From positions 30,615-94,614 of the forward strand of contig NZ_FUYH01000013.1 of the NCBI RefSeq assembly GCF_900167605.1: 64,000 nucleotides of DNA. The letters are read 5' to 3'. The position numbers and the translations under genes were made by a program. The stretch comes from Caloramator quimbayensis (GTDB taxonomy: Bacteria > Bacillota > Clostridia > Clostridiales > Caloramatoraceae). The notes below the pieces were generated by a model. It was not told the DNA's origin. It saw nothing but the letters and a program-made list of their open reading frames with translations, and searched no databases. Below are positions 15,447 through 23,138 of the stretch, piece by piece (positions within the stretch are counted from its first letter, which is position 1; every line of letters starts with the position of its first letter).

Positions 15447-16727
15447 ATGGATGCTCCTAAAAAAACAATAGGTAAAACCATTTTCTTTTCTTATATGGAA
15501 ATAATAATAATACAAAAATATATTACTAAGAATTTAGATGATTTAAATTTTGTTAAAATTAATAAAGCTTTAAAACAAACTCAATCCTTTTTAGATATAA
15601 AATATGCAATAATAAAAAACAATAAAAAAATTATATATCCAAAGAATGAAAATAGTGAAGAACTTATTTTTTTACAAAATCAGCTCATTCCGTTTATTAC
15701 AAACAAATATCATAATCTAAATAAAAACAATTTCTTTTCTTTTAAAATGGCTTCAAAGAAATCAATAGGTAAAATTATTTATTTAAACGATGAATATTAC
15801 TTGGTTGTTTATTCTGATTTTTCTAAATACAGAAAATATTCTTCAATAGTAAACTTAATTTTGCTAATTATACTTTTATTTAGCTTAATTATAACATTTA
15901 TGATTTCAAAAAAAGTTTCAAAAAAGATTTCCTACCCTATAATTCAGCTTTGTAAATATGCAGATAAAGTTGGAAATCGTCAATATGATGCAGAGGTTAT
16001 TGAATATGATTATAAGGAGATAGATCAGCTTTCACAGACTATGAATAAAATGGCAGTTCAACTTTCTTCTTATGATTCTACGCTTAAAACCTTCATACAA
16101 AATGCTTCACATGAACTTAGAACACCTCTTATGTCAATACAAGGATATGCAGAAGGCATAAAATATAATATTGTTGAGGATACAGATAAAGCAGTTAATA
16201 TAATTATTGAGGAAAGCAAACGGCTCACAGATATAGTAAATGTTCTTCTTTTTTTGTCAAAAGTAGATTCTATGCAAGAAAAATTTACTTCCAACATGAT
16301 AAATATTGAAGATATAATAAAAAATTGTATTGAAAAGGTTGAAGGAATTGCTGTTATAGATAAAAAGAAAATAAACTTTTGCCCCTATAATTATGACTTT
16401 GAAATAACAGGAGATGAAGAAATGCTATCCCGGGCATTGATTAATATAATTAGCAATAGTTTAAGGTATTGCATTAAAAATGTAAATATAAACATTGATT
16501 CAAACGATAAAAATGTATCAATTATAGTAAAAGATGATGGCCCTGGCATTGATAGAGATGATTTAGAGCATATATTCGAAAGATTTTACAAAGGAAAGGG
16601 AGGCAAATTTGGCCTTGGACTTGCAATTTCTAAAAGTATAATTGAAAAGCATAGCGGCAGTATAATTGCAAAAAATAACGATGAAGGAGGCGCATGTTTT
16701 ATAATCACGCTGCCTATTAGTAAGTAA
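15447..16727 (+). CDS. sensor histidine kinase (HAMP-HisKA-HATPase), N-terminal helix apparently shortened
   Basis: This is a 426-aa protein. There is one clear membrane helix (about 132-155), then a HAMP region, HisKA with NASHELRTPLMSIQGYAEG (phospho-His), and HATPase_c with NIISNSLRYC (N box), VKDDGPGIDRDDLEHIFERF (G1/F) and GLGLAISKSIIEKHSG (G2). A sensor kinase with an external loop normally has two helices. Here the first is only FFSYMEIIIIQ, about 10 residues, directly followed by polar sequence, suggesting an internal deletion or degenerate first helix. It partners the response regulator just upstream. Confidence 0.9.
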   Translation: MDAPKKTIGKTIFFSYMEIIIIQKYITKNLDDLNFVKINKALKQTQSFLDIKYAIIKNNKKIIYPKNENSEELIFLQNQLIPFITNKYHNLNKNNFFSFKMASKKSIGKIIYLNDEYYLVVYSDFSKYRKYSSIVNLILLIILLFSLIITFMISKKVSKKISYPIIQLCKYADKVGNRQYDAEVIEYDYKEIDQLSQTMNKMAVQLSSYDSTLKTFIQNASHELRTPLMSIQGYAEGIKYNIVEDTDKAVNIIIEESKRLTDIVNVLLFLSKVDSMQEKFTSNMINIEDIIKNCIEKVEGIAVIDKKKINFCPYNYDFEITGDEEMLSRALINIISNSLRYCIKNVNINIDSNDKNVSIIVKDDGPGIDRDDLEHIFERFYKGKGGKFGLGLAISKSIIEKHSGSIIAKNNDEGGACFIITLPISK

Positions 16728-16741
16728 TTATAATTTAATGC

Positions 16742-16788
16742 AAATATTTAAAGGTTTATAGTTTTTTCTATAAACCTTTAAATATTTA
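16742..16788. terminator. bidirectional rho-independent terminator
   Basis: A perfect 20-bp inverted repeat with a TTTTTT loop lies between the convergent kinase and HelD genes. A- and T-rich flanks suit both directions. Confidence 0.85.
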
Positions 16789-16792
16789 ATTT

Positions 16793-19084
16793 CTATTTTA
16801 TATCATTTAAAAGTGCAGATGGATTTTTTTCATAATATATATATAATTTATGAAGCGGCCTTGTCATGGAAACATATAAAAGTTTTATGTCAAGTTCATT
16901 TTCAGTATATTTGTCGCTATCCGCATTTGCAATCATAACAGCATCAAATTCGAGACCCTTTGAAAAATAAGAAGGCACTATTACAATCCCTGCTTTATAT
17001 TCCTTTTCCTTACCTGTTAAAAGCTGAATATCCTTATGATATTTTTTAAGAAGAGTATTCATCTTCATGCATTCATCTATGGTCTTACATATAACAGCAA
17101 TCGATTTAAAGCCATCTTTTTTAAGCTCGTTTATTTTTGATGATATATCCTTTGCGGTATCTTGAAGGCTTTCTTTTTTAATAATCTCAACTTTATCTCC
17201 GTGCCTTATTACAGGTTTGCCAGGTATTATGTTTTCATCCTTAATTTTAGTTATAACGCTGTTTGCAGCATTCATTATCTCAACAGTAGTTCTGTAGCTC
17301 TGTTCAAGATTTACAATTTCACATTTTTTATCTTCAAACACATAATTTTGAACATCCCTCCAGCTTTTTATCCCTCTATAGGAATGTATTCCCTGGCAAA
17401 GATCCCCTAAAATCGTTAGAGAAGTATCCTTTGCAATCTTCTTTAAAACATAAAACTGAAACACGCTAAAATCCTGCGCTTCGTCCACAACTATGTGTTT
17501 AACATTTATTTTTTCATCAATACCATAAACGCAGTACTTTATATACATTATTGGTGCTAAATCCTCGATTTCAACAAATCCTTTATTTAAAATATCAATC
17601 GTATACTTTCTTAAAAATTCAGCTTCATTTTTATTTAAGCAATTTCCCATTAAGCTTAAAAACAGCTCCTCATTTTCAAAAAATTCCCTGTAATATTTTA
17701 AAGGCTCAATTTTTGAAATAGATTTCACATAATCATTTACGGCTTTTTTGCATATGCTCTCAAGTTTTGATATTGATTCGTTTTTTGAATCAATTATTTC
17801 AGATAAGATTTTCCTTCTCTCCTCACAATCCTCCATATCACGTTTAACAGCTGCAACTTTTCTGTCACATTCAAATTGGAAAGAAGCCCTTATAGAGTCT
17901 TTCTTCTGTTTCAGCCTGTTTGACAGATGTTTTTTAATTTCAAGAACTCTTTTATGCATAGAAAGATTCTTGTATTCATTTAAGAAAAGGCTTTGTATCT
18001 CATCGTATTTATATATAACATAATTCCCTACAGTAAAATCCATCTTAGGAAGAAAATCCTTCTCTATTTTTTCAAGGTAGGCATCCATTATTTTTCTAAA
18101 CTCAATCGATGCCTTAAACTCTGATTCACTTCTTATCAGATTGTTTAATTCTATTTCTTCCTCAGTATTGTTATTATCAACAAATCTTATAAGCTTCTCA
18201 TTTTCATCGGCAATTTTGAGCTTTCCGCCTATCATCTCAAGGGCAAAATCCTGATAGGTAGTCTGCTTTACCCTGTCAACTCCAAGTTCAGGAAGAACTT
18301 CCGATATATAATTTAAAAAGAACCTTGTAGGAGCAAGTATCATAAAGTTTTCTGGTTCAAAGGATTTTTCAAAGGTATATATAAGATAAGCTATTCTGTG
18401 AAGGGCTATAGTTGTCTTACCGCTGCCGGCAGCTCCTTGAACGATGAGGGGCTTCCACATATCAGCCCTGATAACTCTATTTTGTTCAACCTGAATAGTA
18501 GATACAATATCCTTAAGCCTGTTATCAGCATTAGCCCCAAGATAGGACTGCAAAAACTCATCATTGGTAGTAATATCTATATCAAAAATATTATTCAGCT
18601 TCCCAACATCTATAGAAAACTGCCTTTTTAAAGAAAGTTTTCCTTTTATCCTTCCCTCTGGGCAGCTATAGGAAGCGTCGCCTATTCTTTCTTCATAATA
18701 AAGATTTGAAATAGGTGCACGCCAATCAACTATAATAAGCTTTTGGTCCTCTTCCCGCATCAAGGACATCTTGCCTATATAAATCTTTTCCTTTTCTGCT
18801 GAATTATTCTCTTTAAAATCAATTCGTGCAAAATAAGGCTTTTTTCTTGCAGCATTCAGGTTCTTAAGCTTTATTTGTATTCTGTCATGAAACATAGTAT
18901 TTATCATAAGGTCAATATACCCTTGGCTGCTGTCATCCGATAATCCCTTTTTACTCTTTGAAACTTCAACATCAAGCCTATCTTTCTCATGTATGGCATT
19001 TTCAAGGCTCTTTTCAACATAATCTAAAGTATACTCAAGCCTTTGCAGCTCTTCTAAATAGTCTGGGTGCTCTTTAAGTGGCAT
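16793..19084 (-). CDS. helD: RNA polymerase recycling helicase HelD (UvrD/Rep-like)
   Basis: The 763-aa protein starts with a coiled-coil arm (about 1-75; HPDYLEELQRLEYTLDYVEKS-like), as in Firmicute HelD, which reaches into RNA polymerase. The 1A domain has Walker A QGAAGSGKTTIALHRIAYLIY (about 205-225). A second charged helical insertion lies at about 350-470. The C-terminal half has IVVDEAQDFSVFQF (Walker B), ILGDLCQGIHSYRG, NLEQSYRTT (motif IV) and YVSMTRPLHKLYIY. HelD removes stalled RNA polymerase from DNA using ATP. The length matches the family (about 770 aa). It is monocistronic between a terminator and a REP-rich gap. Confidence 0.9.
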   Translation of the reverse strand: MPLKEHPDYLEELQRLEYTLDYVEKSLENAIHEKDRLDVEVSKSKKGLSDDSSQGYIDLMINTMFHDRIQIKLKNLNAARKKPYFARIDFKENNSAEKEKIYIGKMSLMREEDQKLIIVDWRAPISNLYYEERIGDASYSCPEGRIKGKLSLKRQFSIDVGKLNNIFDIDITTNDEFLQSYLGANADNRLKDIVSTIQVEQNRVIRADMWKPLIVQGAAGSGKTTIALHRIAYLIYTFEKSFEPENFMILAPTRFFLNYISEVLPELGVDRVKQTTYQDFALEMIGGKLKIADENEKLIRFVDNNNTEEEIELNNLIRSESEFKASIEFRKIMDAYLEKIEKDFLPKMDFTVGNYVIYKYDEIQSLFLNEYKNLSMHKRVLEIKKHLSNRLKQKKDSIRASFQFECDRKVAAVKRDMEDCEERRKILSEIIDSKNESISKLESICKKAVNDYVKSISKIEPLKYYREFFENEELFLSLMGNCLNKNEAEFLRKYTIDILNKGFVEIEDLAPIMYIKYCVYGIDEKINVKHIVVDEAQDFSVFQFYVLKKIAKDTSLTILGDLCQGIHSYRGIKSWRDVQNYVFEDKKCEIVNLEQSYRTTVEIMNAANSVITKIKDENIIPGKPVIRHGDKVEIIKKESLQDTAKDISSKINELKKDGFKSIAVICKTIDECMKMNTLLKKYHKDIQLLTGKEKEYKAGIVIVPSYFSKGLEFDAVMIANADSDKYTENELDIKLLYVSMTRPLHKLYIYYEKNPSALLNDIK

Positions 19085-19160
19085 AAAAAAACCTCCCTAA
19101 AATAATTTTAGGCGAATGTTTTGATTATAGCCCAAAACTAAAAAAGTGTAAATAAAAAAT

Positions 19161-19234
19161 TAGGGACAGTTCATGTTTTTTTGCTAAAAGTACGAGGGCA
19201 TCCATAAAAGTTTGGGGGACAGTTCTCTTTTTTT
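19161..19234 (+). repeat. two forward REP copies upstream of helD
   Basis: TAGGGACAGTTCATGTTTTTT (19161 onwards) and TTGGGGGACAGTTCTCTTTT (19212 onwards) are in the same orientation. With the inverted copy at 19389-19404 they bracket about 240 bp. Confidence 0.8.
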
Positions 19235-19274
19235 TGCTATTTACCTTTGTTGACCGCTATCTTTGCATTCTGAG

Positions 19275-19329
19275 GCATCTATCCTGCTTCTTTTGCAGCT
19301 GACTTTTACCACCGAGATGTGGTCCATGC
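19275..19329. other. unexplained GC-richer block with nested inverted repeats (candidate structured RNA)
   Basis: The stretch from about 19245 to 19345 is clearly less AT-rich than nearby intergenic DNA. An outer GCAT/ATGC pair (19275-19278 with 19326-19329) encloses two hairpins, CTGC/GCAG and ACCAC/GTGGT (loop 6 nt), giving a possible three-way junction. On the minus strand the same block holds a 28-codon frame starting MDHISVVK with no clear ribosome binding site. No known riboswitch was recognised. Confidence 0.3.
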
Positions 19330-19344
19330 AGGGAGCATTATAAA

Positions 19345-19371
19345 AGCCTCCAGCTAAAAAGCTGAGAGGCT
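19345..19371 (-). terminator. rho-independent terminator of the glucan-utilisation operon
   Basis: On the minus strand AGCCTC-CAGCT/AGCTG-GAGGCT forms the stem, followed by TTTTAT. It lies just past the MFS gene stop and its REP. Confidence 0.7.
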
Positions 19372-19388
19372 CTTTAAAATGCTTTTTT

Positions 19389-19405
19389 AAGAGAACTGTC
19401 CCTTA
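19389..19405 (-). repeat. inverted REP abutting the MFS gene stop codon
   Basis: AAGAGAACTGTCCCTTA overlaps the TAA stop of the MFS gene (minus strand 19403-19405), so the junction reads TAAGGGACAG, as at 7484. Confidence 0.8.
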
Positions 19406-20620
19406 TGATTTTATGTCAACTTTTATGTTTTGCTCCTGTGCCAATGCTATACTATTTATCAAAACAAAGGCTGCTGCGAAAAATAGTACGCCATAAATGA
19501 ACATATATTTATATCCAAATATGTCTATTACTGCTCCTAAAAGCGGCGGTGAGACTATATTTGCAATAGATGAGAAAAGATAGTAAAGCCCTGTGTAGGT
19601 TCCTGTTTGGCCTTTAGGTGCCATATCAGTTACAAAGGGATAGGAGTTTATGTTTATAAGCGCCCAGAAAAATCCACATACTACAAAAATTCCTCTTATT
19701 AAATTTATATTCTTAATAAAAGCAATCACTAAAAAGCAGCAGACAAGCCCTAATATACCTATGGATATGGTTTTCTTCTTCCCTATTTTAGTTCCTATTA
19801 TCCCAGCAGGTATTGCAAAAATCAAAAATGATATAGAAATAAATGTAAAAGATATTGAAGCAGCGCTTGTTTGAACTTTCAGATAATTTTCTCCATAAAG
19901 AGTAAAGAAAGCCTCAATCCCAGAGAAAGCAATAAAATAGCTGCAAATTGCAATAAGAAGAAATAGAACATTTTTAACATTGCCCGAGGCTTTTATTCCG
20001 CTTATAAGTCCAACTTTTTCCTCCTTGCTGCTCTCATATCCTATAACATCCCTTTTTTCCTTAATAAAGTTAAACAAAACGATAAAAGAAATCAGCATAA
20101 GTGCAGCACAAAGGTAAAATGGATATTTCATTCCTTTATTCCAAAGTATTGAACCTACAAAATAAGCAATAACAGCACCTACTCCTCCCATAAAATTTAT
20201 TATGCTGTTTGCCTTGCTTCTGTTTTCCTTATGCGTTATATCAGGCATTAAGGAAATTACAGGAGAGCGGAATATGCTCATTGAAAGATTCATAAGTACT
20301 ATAAAAATTATAAGAGTAATAAAACTTTTGTGGTTTGCAAGCAGAATAATAAACAAAGTCGCAAGGGGCATACCTACCATTATAAAAGGCATCCTTTTCC
20401 CAAATCTTGTATCTATCCTGTCGCTCATCATTCCAACGGTAGGCTGTACAAATACCGCAAAATAGTTATCTATTGTCATAATAAACCCTATAAGCGCTGC
20501 ACTGCTTATATAGCTGCTTAAAATTTTAGGCATAAATGCGTTATAAACAGACCAAGTTACACTTATTGCAAAAAATCCAAAGCCAAGCAAAAAGGTTTTC
20601 CTATAATTAATCCTATTCAT
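19403..20620 (-). CDS. MFS sugar transporter (SLC45/GPH-like)
   Basis: This 405-aa protein has about 12 membrane helices. Typical features are FVQPTVGMMSDRIDTRFGKRMPFI-like (loop 2-3 signature GxxSDR..RxGRR), RSPVISLMPDITHKENRSKAN and NFMGGVGAVIAYFVG, which resemble the sucrose/maltose-proton symporter branch. The ATG overlaps the end of the phosphodiesterase gene by 8 bp and its ribosome binding site GGAGGAG is inside that gene. As last gene of the operon it may import or export a di/oligosaccharide or sugar product; a glycerophosphodiester is less likely by family. Confidence 0.85.
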   Translation of the reverse strand: MNRINYRKTFLLGFGFFAISVTWSVYNAFMPKILSSYISSAALIGFIMTIDNYFAVFVQPTVGMMSDRIDTRFGKRMPFIMVGMPLATLFIILLANHKSFITLIIFIVLMNLSMSIFRSPVISLMPDITHKENRSKANSIINFMGGVGAVIAYFVGSILWNKGMKYPFYLCAALMLISFIVLFNFIKEKRDVIGYESSKEEKVGLISGIKASGNVKNVLFLLIAICSYFIAFSGIEAFFTLYGENYLKVQTSAASISFTFISISFLIFAIPAGIIGTKIGKKKTISIGILGLVCCFLVIAFIKNINLIRGIFVVCGFFWALININSYPFVTDMAPKGQTGTYTGLYYLFSSIANIVSPPLLGAVIDIFGYKYMFIYGVLFFAAAFVLINSIALAQEQNIKVDIKS

Positions 20621-21344
20621 GGCTCTCCTCCATCAACTTTTTAAGCTTATCTGGATAATTAGTAATAATTCCGTCGATTTTCTCCTTAAGTAAATATTTC
20701 ATATATCTTTCTTCATTTACCGTAAAGGTATTTATCATTACATTCTCCCTTTTAATCTCATCAATTACCTCCTTTCTTAATGTATAAAAATATGGATGAA
20801 GTGCATCAGCACCAACAAACCTGCAATACCTTTCCGGTCTATATATTCCTTCCATATATAAAAGCCCTGTTTTAATCTCCTTTGATAATCTTTTGCACAT
20901 CACCATTGAATAATGATTAAAACTCGATAGGATAACCTTTTTCTCTATACCATATTTATAAATCGTATCTATCAGCTTTTCTTCTATTTTGTCGTAGATT
21001 ATAATTCCCGATTTTATTTCAAAATTTATAACTATGTCCTTATCTTTTACAAGTTCAATAAGCTCTTCAATTGCAGGCACCTTTTCACCAGCAAACTCCT
21101 TAGAAAAAAATCCCCCCGCATCAAGCTTTCTTATATCATCAAAACTAAAATCCTTCACAAATCCTGTACCATTTGTAGTCCTGTCAACCCTCTCATCGTG
21201 CATGAGTATAAGAGAACCGTCCCTTGTCATCTGCACATCGGTTTCAATGCCTGTGCATCCCATCTCTATCGCTTTTTTAAATGAAAGCATAGTATTTTCA
21301 GGGTAATAGCCGCTTGCTCCTCTGTGGGCAAAGTTTACAGTCAT
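20613..21344 (-). CDS. glycerophosphodiester phosphodiesterase (GDPD/UgpQ-like)
   Basis: The 243-aa cytosolic enzyme has the GDPD catalytic features: FAHRGASGYYPENTMLSF (HR..E N), TDVQMTRDG, LMHDERVDRTTNGTG, and a metal-binding Glu in NFEIKSG. It hydrolyses glycerophosphodiesters to glycerol 3-phosphate and an alcohol in characterised relatives. Its place between two alpha-glucan enzymes and a sugar carrier is unusual and may indicate action on a phosphoglycerol-substituted glycan, or only cotranscription. The start is preceded by GGAGATGATTCT. Confidence 0.9.
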   Translation of the reverse strand: MTVNFAHRGASGYYPENTMLSFKKAIEMGCTGIETDVQMTRDGSLILMHDERVDRTTNGTGFVKDFSFDDIRKLDAGGFFSKEFAGEKVPAIEELIELVKDKDIVINFEIKSGIIIYDKIEEKLIDTIYKYGIEKKVILSSFNHYSMVMCKRLSKEIKTGLLYMEGIYRPERYCRFVGADALHPYFYTLRKEVIDEIKRENVMINTFTVNEERYMKYLLKEKIDGIITNYPDKLKKLMEESHE

Positions 21345-21423
21345 AGAATCATCTCCTGATTTTTTAATATTTGATATATATTTCTTTATTTATAACAATA
21401 TTCCTTCTAACCGGAAAAAATAA

Positions 21424-23124
21424 TTATTTCTTCAAAACGATGTATATTAAATCCCAAACAAAAAGTTTTGGTACATTAAACCTTATTGCTTTCCCTTGGC
21501 CATGGGGTACATATTCAAAATCAAGCTCTATACTTTTACCATCATTAAAATCAGGAGATGCGAGATAAATCCCTTCTATATCATCAACAATTAAAGCAGT
21601 TACTTCTATATCTTTTATTGTCTCTGGTCTTTTAGTCTTTGTTTCATTCCAATTCATATTTTCTATTCCTGTAAAGTTCACAAGATTAATAATTTTATAG
21701 CCTAATTTTTCAGTAATAAGTGTCCAAACTTTATCAGTCTCTGCCTTCGGTGAAAATTTCGCGCCTTCAAAAATATACTCTCCGTTAATTCCCCCTGTAC
21801 ATGTCATTGTCGTGTCTACTATACTAAAATCATATAAAAGTTCCTCATACCTTACTATAAAGTCATAATAGTTTCTCAACTCTTTAATAGATTTCTTATC
21901 GTTAAGTTCTCTATATTTTGGAAAATACGGATCGTTTAACACTCCATATTTTTCACCAAGTAAAAGATGAAAAGCGCCGCTTGCAAATATAACTGCCATT
22001 GCCATAATCGCTGTGTTTTGCGCATGCTCAATTTCAACATTTAAATCCTTCGAAAATGGTTTTATATATGCAGCAAGAACCACCTGCTTCAAAGGTGCAT
22101 ATCTTTTAGCATTTGTTATTATATTGTACAAATCCTGATAGGTATCATTAGGGGGCCAAACCTCAATATATACACAATCTGCATCAGCTTTAGAAACGGT
22201 ATCCACAGGCCAATTGTTAACAGAATTGAATGCTACAATAACATCGCCAAAACTATTTTTTAGAGATTTTTTAACGTCATTAATAAAGTCAGGAAAATCC
22301 TCTCTCAAACTTCTAATAGTTTTTTTATCTTCTATAATACTTACTGCTTCCTTTGGGAAACCGTATTGATCCATATGAATTCCATCAAATCCAATTTCTA
22401 TAGCCTTTTTAAATTCATTTATTATATGCCTTCTCCACGGGTTATACTTTGAGATATCCATAACATAAAGAAAACCATCAAATCCTATGGGCTTTCCTGT
22501 ATTATCATAAAGTGCCATATCCTTATTTTTATTATAAAACTCTGGTCCTGCTGCATAAACCGCTCCATAAGCAAGGTTTTTCATTCCATATTTATGTGAA
22601 ATGTTCATTTTCTCCTTAACAACATCAAGTGATAATTCACGCCCTAACGGATCAATAAATACATTCTCTTGAGGAATTAAATCGTGATGCCTGTACATCC
22701 AATCGTAAAACTGTACAACATTAAGGTGGAATTTATTCATAATTTTTAAATCCTCTTCATCTCCTAAGTCCTTAATAAAGAAGTCCGATAAAAACCCATA
22801 TCTTGGTGCATAATTGCAAGATTTTAATACATCAAAACTGCTATTTGAAAAGGAAATAACTTGTCCCTCTTCGTACAATTCTGCTTCAAATCCATATCCT
22901 ATCATGTCTCCTTCACCTATGACATTGTCAATATCGATTCTTATTTCTTTCACTGATGGGTTAATATCTAATTTTTTAGTATAAATTCTATCGCTTAGAT
23001 GATAAATACTATATATAAAAAAATAGGTTTTTGCTTCTTTCAATTCTTCGAATTCTACTATGATTTGAACTTTATCCTTTTTATCAAAACTTGCTTTAGC
23101 TGGAAATATATCTTTTATACCCAT
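21424..23124 (-). CDS. glycoside hydrolase family 66, intracellular (dextranase-type)
   Basis: The 566-aa protein has no signal peptide. An N-terminal beta-sandwich (about 1-100) precedes the GH66 barrel. NVVQFYDWMYRHHDLIP is the family fingerprint; the probable nucleophile Asp lies in FDGIHMDQYGF and the acid/base Glu in VYIEVWPPND. The C-terminal domain is beta-rich (KVWTLITEKLGYKIINLVNF). GH66 enzymes cleave internal alpha-1,6 bonds in dextran or form cyclic isomalto-oligosaccharides. The absence of the CBM35 insertion and the length argue for hydrolysis. Lying downstream of an ABC importer, it likely processes imported isomalto-oligosaccharides. Confidence 0.88.
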   Translation of the reverse strand: MGIKDIFPAKASFDKKDKVQIIVEFEELKEAKTYFFIYSIYHLSDRIYTKKLDINPSVKEIRIDIDNVIGEGDMIGYGFEAELYEEGQVISFSNSSFDVLKSCNYAPRYGFLSDFFIKDLGDEEDLKIMNKFHLNVVQFYDWMYRHHDLIPQENVFIDPLGRELSLDVVKEKMNISHKYGMKNLAYGAVYAAGPEFYNKNKDMALYDNTGKPIGFDGFLYVMDISKYNPWRRHIINEFKKAIEIGFDGIHMDQYGFPKEAVSIIEDKKTIRSLREDFPDFINDVKKSLKNSFGDVIVAFNSVNNWPVDTVSKADADCVYIEVWPPNDTYQDLYNIITNAKRYAPLKQVVLAAYIKPFSKDLNVEIEHAQNTAIMAMAVIFASGAFHLLLGEKYGVLNDPYFPKYRELNDKKSIKELRNYYDFIVRYEELLYDFSIVDTTMTCTGGINGEYIFEGAKFSPKAETDKVWTLITEKLGYKIINLVNFTGIENMNWNETKTKRPETIKDIEVTALIVDDIEGIYLASPDFNDGKSIELDFEYVPHGQGKAIRFNVPKLFVWDLIYIVLKK

Positions 23125-23138
23125 TGTGTTTATCCACC

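Noticed and set aside
2449..19405. The dispersed GGGACAGTTC repeats as a CRISPR array
   Set aside because: Spacing is irregular, orientation varies, copies are scattered over 17 kb and no cas genes are present.
21211..21227. REP core match (GAGAACCGTCCCTT) inside the phosphodiesterase gene
   Set aside because: It encodes TRDGSL, part of the conserved GDPD motif before the catalytic His-Asp; coincidence.
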